Positions 53,940 through 64,000 of a stretch of DNA of 64,000 nt are shown piece after piece. Source of the stretch: Zygaena filipendulae (lineage: Eukaryota > Arthropoda > Insecta > Lepidoptera > Zygaenidae); assembly GCA_907165275.2 (NCBI GenBank), contig OU015670.1, positions 771,501 through 835,500 on the forward strand, written 5' to 3'. Made by a program: the position numbers and the translations under genes. Each line of letters begins with the position of its first letter. The stretch's first letter is position 1. The notes under the pieces were generated by a model that saw only the letters and a program-made list of their open reading frames with translations, ran no database searches and was not told where the DNA came from.

Positions 53940-56462
53940 TGTCGTTAAAAAATAGCGCGATCGACCTCCAGAACACAGATGGAACTGGCAAATATTGGCG
54001 TAAGGTTGTACCCTGCAGGGCAGTCATGTTCACTAACCACTAAAGACTACACAAACGATGCCGCGGCCCGCGATGCTGTGTGTCATAAATTGTGCATTAT
54101 GAGCTGATTGCGCGCATCTAGACACGCGGCAGCGTGTCAAGCCAAGTTCAAGCTAACAGAACTGGCGAGCAGCACCGTGTGTAATATTACACGAACCATT
54201 TGGAGCCACTTTTCACCCCCTCCTAATTCAAAAACTATTTAACAGAAACATGTCAAATTTGGCTCATGTATTAAGACTCGCGAGATAAATATGTGCTCCA
54301 AATTTTATAAGCATACCTCAAACGGTTATTTAGATATTAACGTCCAAAAAATGTGATTTTTATCACTGACAGACCTACCAAAATTATAACGTACTTCCAG
54401 ACGACCTAGAAACTTGATATTTGGCATCAAGGCAGACTTTAGGCGTAAACAAAGGGAAAAATCTGAAAGTCAAATTATGTATCTTCTTTATAATATTATC
54501 AGCAAGTTACTGTTTTTATACTGTAAGGTCAATAGATCTTACCCCTTTAATATTGGCTTGCTGGTAAAAACAAGCCAATATCAAAAATATTTATACTATA
54601 GTTTTTAGCCAAATATAAGATAACTTGTGTGTGAAAACTAGCTAAGTTGTATGCTCCTTCGAATATATTTCAGGATTATCTACAGAACTTGGCACCTATT
54701 TAGATATCAATTCTTTTGTCGGCGAAGTCGACAACTAAGCATAAGCTTAATACTGAACTTCGCTTCCACTTTCACATTTATGTTTTTGATGGGATAAAAC
54801 ATTACGTAACGTATTCATACCATATGTAAATGGATTATTATTATTATTTATCATTGAATACCTATTTCATGCAATGCCAGATGTTGCCCGGTTTATTTAC
54901 AGATTTTACTCGTGTTTTATGACGGGACATTTATCGCTAGATATGACGTGTTGGTACTTCGTTGCGCGGTCGTTTCGACATCGCCTCCGAGACTCTCAGT
55001 TTTGGATGAATACCCCTTTTTTCTTACAGTTACAACCACAGAACAGAAAAATAACAGGACATGTAGGCGGGGCAGGCGTGCCACCGTTGCGTTGCAAAGA
55101 AAGTTAGAGCAAAATACGCTCTAACTTGCCCAAAACTTCTTTTGTTTTCATAACTAAATTGATGAGCCTTCTGTCTGTTATTTTCTGTTCTGCGGTCATA
55201 ATGTATCCAGGGCCTTGAAACTCGCCGCTAACGAAAAGAGGTGTTTCAATCTTAACTGTAAGCCTATGTTTGTTTGTTTCAATAAATAAAGCTTTTTTTT
55301 CACGCCTTTCGAAAACGGTCAATGCCATCGTGTATGCGCGTGGGCAAACAAAATTTCACAACGCTATAAAAATTGTGTGGTACAAGCCATAGGAATACAG
55401 CGTGCTGTATTTTTTGTTTGAGCTAAGGAACTCCAAATAGCGCTGTGTAGTGGTGATTCAAGCATTATTGAGTACTTAATTTAATACTATTAAACTTCTG
55501 TTTTATATTCATTACGACTGTTATCAGTTTTGTGTTTTTAAATAAACTAAAAAAAAAAATAATGAAAACGAGTTAAAATTTGTATCCCGAGCCGGCCTCT
55601 GCGTTTTGACTGCCTGGTAGTCCGCACGAGGTATATAAGGCAGGAAACGCCCAGGCGGGTCGCGCTTCCAACAAGCCGGAGTGATTTCCGTTTATGTATT
55701 TATAATGAGTACCTCTTTGTTCTCAAAGAAAATAAATGAAAATACGGGTAAACACTAGTATTGTATTACTTTAAACTGGCATCGTGCTATTGGGGAATTT
55801 GTTGCGTAGTTTTTCTCTTCAGCCAGCACTTGCAAGTCATGAAAGGCGGATATTTTATGGGTGCTTCCATAATTATTGTAACCTTTTTGACGTGAAATTT
55901 CATTTAATGTTAGCCAAAGTTGTTGGCTAAATTATTCTACTTAGACTATGTTTTAACTGCCTGGTAGTCGTGAAGAGCGGCCCGCTTCCGCTCGTGACTC
56001 GTTCTTCAAAACCTCTAAAGTACGCAACACTCCATTCTCCCAGGAGAGTTGTGACTCGCTGAATGACGATCAACGTACCGTTTCTCGGGTCTATGCGTCC
56101 GCTATTCATCGTTTAATGTCAACACAACGGATCCTTTCTCAAAAATAACAGTCACATAATAGCATAATCTGTTTAGGCTAAGGTCACACTACAAAAGCTT
56201 CGCTTATTGCTAAGATCGAAGCTACTCACTGAGTGATTAATCCTAGTGGACAGACTTATAGCATACCATCGCAGCTGGCCACACCGGCATCGCATGTTGA
56301 CTAGCTAAGCATCTACCTAGGCGCGTCGCTTGCAGTGTAGCCGGCTTCGATAGGTGTCACTCGATGATTAGCTTGGCCCTTAGCAATAAACGAAGCTCTT
56401 TGTAGTGTGGCCATTGCCTTAGTTTGGCACTGTGTGTAAATTTCCGAGCATTATTCTTATTA
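53940..56462. other. Mostly unassigned stretch
   Basis: Two frames near 55104-55328 (minus) and 54874-55107 (plus) share a CAGAACAGAAAAATAACAG-like block and meet at a small hairpin (GTTAGAGC..GCTCTAAC near 55103-55123), so this is probably element debris. A related block is inverted at about 56970-57005. No gene is called. Confidence 0.4.
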
Positions 56463-56764
56463 CTAGCTGTTCCCCGCGGTTTCACCCGCATTAATTTTAA
56501 AGATCCCTCGGGAATTCTGGGATAAAAGTACCCTATATCCTTTTCTGTACCCCTGACTACGACGTAGTATTAAAAATTTAATGAAGTTTCACCCGCGTCA
56601 ATTCGGAGTTCCTGCCGGAATCGTGGGATAAAAAGTACCCGTTATCCTTTCCTGTACCTCTGACAATATGTATGCAAAGTTTCGTGAATATCGGTTGAGT
56701 CGTTAAGGCGTGAAAGCGTAACAGCCAGACAGACAGTTACTTTCGCATTTGTAATATCAGTAGG
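56463..56764 (-). mobile_element. Helitron, two serial copies (minus)
   Basis: CTAGCTGTTCCCCGCGGTTT, ATCCCTCGGGAATTCTGGG, then GTTTCACCCGCGTCAATTCG, GTTGAGTCGTTAAGGCGTGA, TTACTTTCGCATTTGTAATA. Confidence 0.72.
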
Positions 56765-57065
56765 GAAGTAGGGATCGAGTTGCGTTCGCATTGCCGAGAT
56801 TGTAGATGTGTGGGCAAAAAAGTCTGCGTCGCTTCGTGATGGTAAATTACCGGATAGTTGGACACCAAGTTCTGTTTCGAAGTTCCTCAAACGTGCGTGA
56901 TGAATAGTTTTGTGTGCAAAAATCACCCGGCGACACTGCTTTCATCTGTTTTCATACTAAACTGAGTTGATGTCTCATCTATCTGTTAGTTTCTGTTCTG
57001 TGGTTTCGAAGATGTCGCCGATGTGCCCTACATCATTCTGTGAACTCGTCGATGCGAACAGCCGT

Positions 57066-57404
57066 GGATGTTGACTAATTTTTATGTTTTAGTCCGTCTT
57101 TAGATTCCGTCCGTCTAGATTATTAAAAAATATTGGACACGTATTGTTTCTTTTTTTACGTAATCAAAAAATAACGGCGATATATTGAGTTGAAATTTCG
57201 CGTGACATCACTATTCTGACAGTTCGTATGGCGGTTTTAGCGGTTAGTGACGTCACGACCCCCCACCCTAAACTTTAATGCGCTTTATCTCTGTATATTT
57301 TAATTTATTTGAAAAAGCAAAAAATACGTGTCTTTTGTTTCTTTATTTTCTAACTGACGGACTAATTACAATTTTGATTTTTAAAAGTAGTCCACATCCC
57401 CATT
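57066..57404 (-). mobile_element. CRE-bearing MITE, copy H (minus)
   Basis: Begins GGATGTTGACTAATTTTTAT, ends GTAGTCCACATCCCCATT. One palindrome is intact (GTGACGTCAC) and one altered (GTGACATCAC). The segments outside both ends (56900-56945 and 57585-57630) are inverted repeats of each other (GAATAGTTTTG, ATCACCCGGCGACACTG). Confidence 0.8.
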
Positions 57405-57956
57405 ACACTACGCTTTGAACACGCCGCGTCGTCGTGTTTGGACGGCTTCGTTGGGTCACGCGGTCGGTTCTGTGTATAGGGAATGGTATCATGACCGCAT
57501 CTCTTCCGGCTTCGAACGCTATCGTTACGTACACAGAACAGATAGTACCTTGGATAGAAAGGAAATCGACGCACTTTTAGTATGGAAACCAGTGTCGCCG
57601 GGTGATTTTCGCTCGCAAAACTATTCATCGCGCACAAAAACATTGATTAACGTTACGATATGTATTGAACGAAATTTTACTTAGTCACTGTTTTTATAAT
57701 TCACAGATTTGAGAATACCTATTGTGGAAAATATACTTGGGTTGCCAGCAAAAGTTTTTGGACAGTTTGAGCGTTTGCTCCAACTACCTTTGCAACCTTG
57801 ACGCGTCTGCCCCGCCGACATATTTTGTCCTCTCTAGTGAATTTGTTTTCTCTGTGGTTACTTACATGATATTATATTATGTAATGTATACCGGATATCG
57901 AACGGTCGTGGCTTCGCGTGTCTCGCAGGGGACAGACAGACGACTTGACCTGAATT

Positions 57957-58192
57957 GGACATAGATAAGCAATAGTGTGTTAACCCACACTGGAGAAATT
58001 TTGAGTAAATCGTGTTTTAAAAGTAGGAGCGCCATTTTGTATCAACATTTTTTATGTTCAATATTTAGTTACATATTTAAGCAATGTAATAAGGTAAACA
58101 CATAATTAAAAAACGTTCCCTAACTCTCAAAAAATCGTTCTGTATCAATAACTTAATTTTGTGGGTTAACACGTTATTGCTTATCTGCGTCG
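57957..58192 (+). mobile_element. 236-bp MITE, AATT duplication (copy 2)
   Basis: Same length as copy 1. GGACATAGATAAGCAATAGT to TTATTGCTTATCTGCGTCG. AATT flanks at 57953-57956 and 58193-58196. Confidence 0.83.
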
Positions 58193-58340
58193 AATTACTT
58201 GAGTCGCCACGGGCGGCCGGCTAAATGGATGCTAAATTGCTTTGTTTATAATATGTACAGTTGGCATAGATACTAGTATAGTATTATATTATCTGTGGCA
58301 TAGACAACAATGACTCCTGACAGCTGTTGTTGGACTTGTT

Positions 58341-58663
58341 TACTAGCTGTTTCGCTGCGTACATTTTGGAGTTTCGAAATTTAGGGATAACAATTACCCC
58401 ATGTCGTTTTCTATGTACCCCTGGTATCGTGTATGCAGAATTTCATGATGATCGGTTAAGTAATTAAGATTTAAGACTCACATTAGTATTTAAATACTAC
58501 TAGCAGTGCCCCGCGGTTTCACCGGCGTGAGTGTTGAGATCGGGAACCTTTACGTACGCAGGCAGAACAACCCGCCAAAGTTTCATCACAATCGGACCAA
58601 CGTTTTCGAAACGCATAGAGGAAAGACATACAAACATTCATTTTTATTTATAAAAAGAGTATT
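58341..58663 (-). mobile_element. Two Helitron-type elements (minus)
   Basis: 58341-58490: ACTAGCTGTTTCGCTGCGTA, ACCCCTGGTATCGTG, TCATGATGATCGGTTAAG. 58499-58663: ACTAGCAGTGCCCCGCGGTT, TTTCATCACAATCGGACCAA, CATTTTTATTTATAAAAAGA, a different subfamily with the same 3' logic. Confidence 0.65.
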
Positions 58664-58702
58664 GTCATTAGAAAGTTGACTCTGCTGGGCCTAGACTTCA
58701 AA

Positions 58703-58925
58703 CTTAGACATAGACATAGACATATACTTTATTTGGCATCAACATTAAAATACCTTAAATAGGAATACAAAAAAATACAAGTAGGTACGTAAAATGTTAA
58801 GTATTTGTTGCGATGCCAAACTGGACACCGACTCAGCATATGCTGTCGCATAGAATGCGGCAGCGCTGATTTTCAGCGGAGCCCATAATGCGATGCGTTC
58901 GCGCGATACCCGGCCGCCCGTCTCT
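58703..58925 (-). repeat. LINE 3' tail (minus)
   Basis: TAGACATAGACATAGACATA, TACTTTATTTGGCATCAACA, GCGATGCCAAACTGGACACC, ATTTTCAGCGGAGCCCATAA. The longest copy of the 21925-22124 family here. Confidence 0.6.
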
Positions 58926-59664
58926 CCGCCAAATCAAACAAATAGAATACATAGTTAATTAATATAATATACCATAATATCATGACTCATCATTAATAAA
59001 TAGCACATAATACATAAACACATACATAAACACACTATTGCAATTCTATAAAATAATTAATACATACACAAACTTGGACAATTTGCGGACAGTAGCACTC
59101 GCTCGCTCCGGGATCGACCAGTTTATTAGCGACTTTAGACACTACGGAATTAGAAAACAAAGAAATTGACTGAACAAGCGCCGGCGGCCCGTCGTCGGCT
59201 GCCGTTTACGAATAAAATTAAAAAAGTAGGTGAAATTTTAAAATTGGAACGGGCGGAAGAGCATTCCGTGCCCGCACGCCGTCTATTTCGGTCGTGTTTT
59301 ACCGAACGCTCCGAGAAAAAAAAACTATTTTTTTTTAGTTTTATCGCCTATTGGCATAAATAAAGATGTGGGTGTTCCTCTTCGATTTTTTTTAAAGCCT
59401 CCGGTTTACTATGAATGTTTGCTTTGAATGGCGTTTGAGCTGGTTTCTGTAGTAACATTAACAAATTCTATGATCTTTTGTACTTTTCTGTAATTTTTAT
59501 TAGTCATACAATGGTTTATTGTAGATACCTTTATGTGGCTATTTTACTGGTTTTGGGTTGCCTACGACCTGCCTAGGTGTTCCACGATTAACTTTTGTAT
59601 CAGCGGTTCACCTAGATAGTCTTAAGTCTTAACTCTTGCAAAAAAAATTCTTCAAATTATCCTT

Positions 59665-59877
59665 TCCTACTAATATTATAAACGCGAAAGTTTGTAAGAA
59701 TGTATGGATGGATGGATGGATGTTTGTTACTCTTTCACGCAAAAACTACTGAATGGATTTAAATGAAACTACAATAATATAGCTTATACATCAGATTAAC
59801 ACATAGGGTACTTTTTATTCCGGAATTCCCGCGGGAACTCTGAAATTAACGCGGGTGAAACTGTGGGGCACAACTAT
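59665..59877 (+). mobile_element. Helitron, GGATGGATG subtype
   Basis: TCCTACTAATATTATAAACG, (GGAT)n, TTGTTACTCTTTCACGCAAA, GGAATTCCCGCGGGAACTCT, GGTGAAACTGTGGGGCACAA then CTAT in place of CTAG. Confidence 0.78.
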
Positions 59878-60200
59878 ATTAAACTACTTTAATAAACAAA
59901 TCTGCCGAAGCGTAAAAAACAAACAAACAAACTTAAAATCAATTTAAGTTTGTTTGTTACGCTTTCATGCCTGAACTATTCAACCAATCGTCAAGAAATT
60001 TCGAGGAAAGAGGATCGCTGTGTGGGGAGACCCTTAGCTACTTTACATGCCAACCGTACGCTCGCTAGTATGCAAAGGGCATCAGTAATTTGTACCAATC
60101 AGTATGACGGACAGCGCCACTTTGTTTTTTTTATATTTATGATCGCGTACGATGACCATGGTGTTTGGGATTGCGCTTTTACTGTAGAATTCCGTATCTT

Positions 60201-60426
60201 GGCCCTTATTCACTATGACCATAACACGCCGCGCTAAGATAAGACGCCGCAAAAACTGTCTTTCTCTCGTAATCAAAGAAGTTTTACTGCAAAAAAATAC
60301 ATTTAAGTTTCGTATGGCATAAAGAATAATAATTTCTAATATCTTGTCATCTAGAACGTTTGGAAATGCGTTTTTGGGACGCGCGTTATGGGCAAGGAAT
60401 GTTGTTGGTCATAGTGAATAAGGGCC
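60201..60426 (+). mobile_element. GGGCCC-ended MITE, copy C
   Basis: GGCCCTTATTCACTATGACC to GGTCATAGTGAATAAGGGCC. The core CATCTAGAACGTTTGG, GGGCAAGGAATGTTGTTGG is shared with copies B and D. Confidence 0.8.
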
Positions 60427-60939
60427 CTGATCTTCTTTAGTTTGTATCAGCCTTACTAAAAAAATAAATAAAAAGTCAGTGAAAGTATCTTGTTTCAGTG
60501 GTTTCAGAGAACACCCTCCCTCCATCTTCTCCGCTATGTCTGCATTTTCCCTAATTATTATTTAATATTTATTATCGATATACATATACATATGCGCCGC
60601 AGGTCATCAATGAAGTTTCAGTTACTATAATGTCATAAAATTAGAGTATAATACGTTCGCTATAAAAAATCCTCTGCAATGCCGTCCGGTCATTGCGGCT
60701 GCCCTATATCAGAACTCAGTAAGTGCTTCAAATCAAACTTATCAGCACGAATTTTTTCGCTCTCGTCCTTTCGATACTAAAGCGTTTTTTGTATGGAAAA
60801 TGAAAACAACGCTGGCTTTTTTATTAGTTTTAAGATAACTAGTATGCGATACACTCACGAGGTTTGGCGGTGTTATTATAAAATATACCTTTTGGGCTAA
60901 GACTTTTTACACAATTGGGTATTCTCCAAGGTATGAAAA

Positions 60940-61244
60940 TCAAAATTCTAATTAGTCCGTCAGTTAGAAAATAAAAAAATAATAGACACGTATTTTTTGC
61001 TTTTTCAATTTAATGAAAATGAACATAGATAAAGCACATTAAAGTTTAGGGTGGGGGGGCTCGTGACGTCAATATTCATTATAAGCGCCATACAAACCGC
61101 ACCGAGTTGTGACGTCACGCGAAATTTCAACTCAATGTATCTCTGTTATTTTTTGATTACGTAAAAAAAGAAAAAATACGTGTCCAATATTTTTTACTAA
61201 TCTACACGACGGACTAAAAAAAATTTTTTTGTCAAGTAGCCAAT
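60940..61244 (+). mobile_element. CRE-type MITE, copy I
   Basis: AAATCAAAATTCTAATTAGT at left (tip replaced) through GTGGGGGGGCTCGTGACGTC, GTTGTGACGTCACGCG, to GTCAAGTAGCCAATTTG. The right end resembles copy G (AATAGGC-type ends). Confidence 0.72.
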
Positions 61245-61585
61245 TTGACGGGACTGTAAAAACGATGAAGTGAAAACCATTTTGATGAAGGCAGGTTTCA
61301 ATATGGGGCTGATTGGGCGTTATAGAAATCCGGGTCGTGACCACATCGATGGCCACCCTACCGCGGCGACGGCTCGCGGGGCGTCGACCCCTGGGCGGGC
61401 GCCATAGAACCGCATTCGACTTGATTGCTCAAGTACTCGTATTTTATGATCATTATATTATTATTTGATGACGCAGAAAGCTTTCCTGGTTTCTACTTTC
61501 GACGTTCATGCTGCACTAGTACTTGCTGGATGTTCTCCGTATCAAATTTTGCATACACGTTTCGGTGGTAAAATAATAATAATGA

Positions 61586-61891
61586 TCTATACTATAATAA
61601 AAGAGTAGAATCCGCGATTCTATACATTGAATATTTTTACCTAAAATTGAGAGGGGTGATAAAAGAACAGTAACCAAGCCAAAAAAAAAGTTTTTAAATT
61701 TCTTTTCTGTCTGTCTGTTCGCGATAATCTCCGAATCCACTGAACGGATTGTCATGTGGTTTTCAGAGTTAGATTAAGCTTAGCCTGGAGCTACATATAG
61801 GCTTTGTTTCATTTAAATCGGATGTCGGGGAAAAAAAGTTGTATTAAAACGTATCACGCGGGTGAAACCGCATCTCGCAGTGCACAGCTAG
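61586..61891 (+). mobile_element. Helitron, longer subtype
   Basis: A|TCTATACTATAATAAAAGAG, CTGTCTGTTCGCGATAATCT, GAACGGATTGTCATG, ATCACGCGGGTGAAACCGCA, ending GTGCACAGCTAG|T. 306 bp. Confidence 0.72.
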
Positions 61892-61994
61892 TATGTAATA
61901 ATTCGCACCACAACACGCAGAGCTTCTTGATCCAACAAAGAGCTTGTGTCGTGGGAACCCCCCACCCCCACCGGAGATCGAAGCCGGAAGCTAT

Positions 61995-62095
61995 CGACGA
62001 CCCGATTGGAGCATTAGGTCACCATGTACTACCCTCTAGTCAAGTTGCTCCGGGTTCGATCCCGTTTTCCAGTCTGGGCGTATACAACGTGTTAA
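61995..62095 (+). mobile_element. tRNA-derived SINE fragment
   Basis: CGACGACCCGATTGGAGCAT, AGGTCACCATG, B box GGGTTCGATCCCG, TTTTCCAGTCTGGGCGTATA. Preceded at 61900-61960 by the CACAACACGCAG..TTGTGTCGTGGGAA module. Confidence 0.6.
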
Positions 62096-62213
62096 TGAAT
62101 TAACTGGAATCCTGATACACCCCATTTAAAAAAATAATAATAATATGATTATAATATATTTTATGTCGAAAAAATTTAAAATTGAAAAGTTAAATTCAAC
62201 ATTAGTTTGGAGG

Positions 62214-62436
62214 TGACCTATCTACGAAATTCCAAGCGCTACGCCCGCGCCTACCGGTTCGAACTTTTTTGCTGAGGGTGCCGTACGCGCCGAATATTGT
62301 ATTATAAATAATTTAGACATGGGCTAGTAAAAATGAAAAAATATAACCTATATTACAACATAGTGCGATCGATTCGCTAGTTGATTCTGAGCAAACTACT
62401 TTCTAGTTTTCAGGTAATTCGTTAACACGTTGTATA
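62214..62436. repeat. Unclassified interspersed repeat, copy 2
   Basis: Partner of 16005-16228, about 223 bp, with only scattered substitutions. Followed directly by the inverse 17463-type repeat (62448-62545). Confidence 0.7.
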
Positions 62437-62582
62437 TGTAGTATATGTAGTAGTTTGCTTGGTTTTCACGACACAAGCTCATAGCTTAGTGTGGGATCAA
62501 GCAGATCTGTGTGTGTGAAGTGGATTATTATTATTATTGATTAGCTGAGAGGCATGGCGACGACGCCATTCGGCTCATCAAA

Positions 62583-62661
62583 GGGCATAGGGTGATTTTT
62601 GTCTCGGAATTCCCGCAGGATCTCTGAAATGAACCCGGGTGAGATTGCGGGGAACAGCTAG
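62583..62661 (+). mobile_element. Helitron 3' fragment
   Basis: GGGCATAGGGTGATTTTTGT, GGAATTCCCGCAGGATCTCT, GGTGAGATTGCGGGGAACAG then CTAG|T. Confidence 0.65.
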
Positions 62662-63110
62662 TATGCATATGTATATACAAGCAAATAGCCGCTAGCAAGA
62701 ACGACAATCAAATCATAATTTCAGCTGACCCAGTTCGTTTGAGAAAAAAATAACAAATACGAAACTAACAAAAGACCTTTTGAGAAGTATTCACATTGCG
62801 AAACAGAAGTCGTTTATCTGACTGCGGTTTGTTTTTTTTTTTTTGTTTTTTTTTTATCTCGTGTTTGTAACACTGACGTTTCTTTTGAGTTAATGATCTC
62901 GTTTCTTCCCACGAAGTGTGCGCAGTCGGCGGTCATTTTGTATCAATTTGAATATTACGAGAACCGTGGTAATTCAAATCGAAAACGTGATCATCTAGGT
63001 CCAATGTCTAGGTCCTTGTCGAGACTAACCAAACGAGCCCCAACTCGGTGGGGTTGTGCCGTGTTGTTTGATTACTGAGTTCCCATGGCCGTCTTCCTGC
63101 TCCATCTTCA

Positions 63111-63331
63111 GGGCCCTTATGACCAACAACATTCCTTGCCCATAACAAGCGTCCCAAAAACGCATTTCCCAACGTTCTAGATGCCAAGATATTAGAAATT
63201 ATTATTTTTTATGCCATAAGAAACGTAAATGTAATTTTTTGCAGTAAAACTTCTTCGATTACCAGGGAAAGACAGTTTTTGCGGCGTCTTATCTTAGCGC
63301 GGCGTGTTATGGTCATAGTGAATAAGGGCCC
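63111..63331 (-). mobile_element. GGGCCC-ended MITE, copy D (minus)
   Basis: GGGCCCTTATGACCAACAAC to ATGGTCATAGTGAATAAGGG CCC. Opposite orientation to copies A-C. It lies 175 bp before the adducin-like exon. Confidence 0.8.
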
Positions 63332-63505
63332 TGATCAGCTTCGTGTCGTGATGATTGTACAATACAAAGTTTCATTTCGATACCACAATAAGAAGTATAA
63401 GTTAAAATTGACTTCTAAGATTTCATTACATTGTTTGTTAGTTACAAGTTACAAGTGAAGCTACATTTAATCATATTTACAAAAAAAATATATTTTCGCC
63501 CACAG

Positions 63506-63630
63506 CCAACGACAGACGAGGGGTCAAGATGGCGGACACTGACGTGGAGACACTGCCGAACGGCACCGGCGCCCTCTCCACCGAGGAAGAAGATGAGAGA
63601 ATGAAGCAGCGGCCTGCCGATATCGATGCT
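63506..63630 (+). CDS. hts: First coding exon, adducin-like protein (Hu-li tai shao)
   Basis: An acceptor (TTTTCGCCCACAG) ends at 63505. After 23 bases of 5' UTR, ATG at 63529-63531 sits in a good context (GTCAAGATGG) and opens 34 codons: MADTDVETLPNGTGALS, then TEEEDERMKQRPADIDA. The exon ends exactly at a codon boundary before the donor GTGAGTTCA (63631). The acidic lead followed by R-P-A-D-I matches, as I recall it, the N-terminus of insect Hts/adducin, where the next exon would continue with the conserved D-M-R-E-M-E-R-R-K-R-V type stretch. Adducin caps actin filaments and links them to spectrin at the membrane. Only 34 residues support the name, so treat it as a good guess. Confidence 0.6.
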
Positions 63631-63677
63631 GTGAGTTCACATACAGAGAGATTCTCATACAACCCTACGAGCTTTTA

Positions 63678-64000
63678 GGTACCATCCATAAATTACGTCA
63701 CGCGCTAAAGGGTGGGAGTCAACAAAGTGTGACATTATGTGACAGGGGGTGGGAGGTGTACTAAGCTTCGTGACGCACCGTCATGACAAGATTTAAAGTT
63801 TTAAAACGCGAAACTTTAACTGTTTAACGAACGACTTGAAAATATTACCCACTCCTTTCATCCTTCCATCTTAAATATGAAATTTAAATGGAAACAAAAA
63901 TTATATGTAAAATTGCAAAATGTGTGGTGTGGTGTTACACCAGTGGGGTTGGTGGTGGGCTGATAAATGTGACCACTTGTGATAAGGACGGGGGATCATT
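63678..64000. repeat. G-rich interspersed repeat, intronic
   Basis: CCATCCATAAATTACGTCAC, AAGGGTGGGAGTCAACAAAG, TGTGACATTATGTGACAGGG, GGTGGGAGGTG; related to 35606-35720. The rest of the window is AT-rich intron with no exon seen. Confidence 0.45.

Larger units (their letters stand above)
7775..63505 (+). other. Possible large first intron filled with mobile elements
   Basis: If the donor at 7775 joins the acceptor at 63505, this is a single intron of about 55.7 kb. In support, no intact host gene lies inside: the only coding signals are the retroelement polyprotein, a broken THAP gene on the other strand and transposon remnants. Against, no transcript evidence is available and the pairing is only by strand and logic. 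Confidence 0.25.

Noticed and set aside
55104..55328. 74-codon minus-strand frame (FVSGEFQGPGYIMTAEQ)
   Set aside because: Protein-like text, but it ends in a hairpin, shares a block with nearby repeats and I could not tie it to a family; left as element debris.
63477..63662. 61-codon minus-strand frame
   Set aside because: Antisense of the adducin-like exon.

Overview
The window looks like a moth or butterfly (Lepidoptera) genome. Reasons: it is AT-rich and intron-like, it is saturated with short Helitron copies of the type abundant in lepidopteran genomes (start TCCTACTAATATTATAAA, end CCGCGG-loop-CCGCGG then CAGCTAG, inserted between A and T), it carries tRNA-derived SINEs, and its few host exons read as insect proteins. 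The species cannot be fixed from the sequence alone. No bacterial-type operons, CRISPR arrays, rRNA or functional tRNA genes were seen.

Host genes are few. A single-exon gene for the tri-snRNP 27 kDa splicing protein (SNRNP27) lies on the minus strand at 4895-5368. A short exon at 63506-63630 (plus) carries a start codon, 34 codons and a strong donor; its peptide resembles the N-terminus of Hu-li tai shao/adducin. A promoter-like stretch with a clean donor at 7774/7775 may be a non-coding first exon, perhaps of that same gene, in which case most of the window is one TE-filled intron of about 55 kb. A two-exon THAP-domain gene (minus; 48823-48944 and 46824-47001) splices in frame but has a stop in exon 1 and a damaged C2CH centre. 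A frameshifted, unrecognised terminal exon is at 329-500 (minus).

The centre (22125-32311) is a full-length Ty3/gypsy-type LTR retrotransposon on the minus strand. Its open gag-pol frame has 1509 codons, its two LTRs differ only by one 8-bp indel, and its target duplication is TACG. It carries two passengers: a 2.5 kb terminal-inverted-repeat DNA transposon in its leader, itself containing decayed Helitrons, and a LINE 3' end that splits a 47-bp tandem array near the 3' LTR.

Everything else is a nest of small mobile elements. There are about 35 Helitron pieces in at least three subfamilies; a 330-bp MITE family carrying two TGACGTCA palindromes per copy; a 236-bp MITE family with 4-bp duplications; a 238-bp fold-back MITE flanked by TA; a GGGCCC-ended family; hAT, Harbinger, piggyBac-like and Tc1-like MITEs; SINEs and LINE tails. 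Several nests can be ordered in time from target duplications, notably MITE < hAT MITE < Helitron at 49.70-50.27 kb and Helitron < LTR-like insert at 43.15-43.56 kb.

I found no system that is clearly new in function. The best candidates for a second look are the composite LTR element with its nested transposon, the CRE-bearing MITE family, and the broken THAP gene whose intron hosts an element with a MADF-like remnant.
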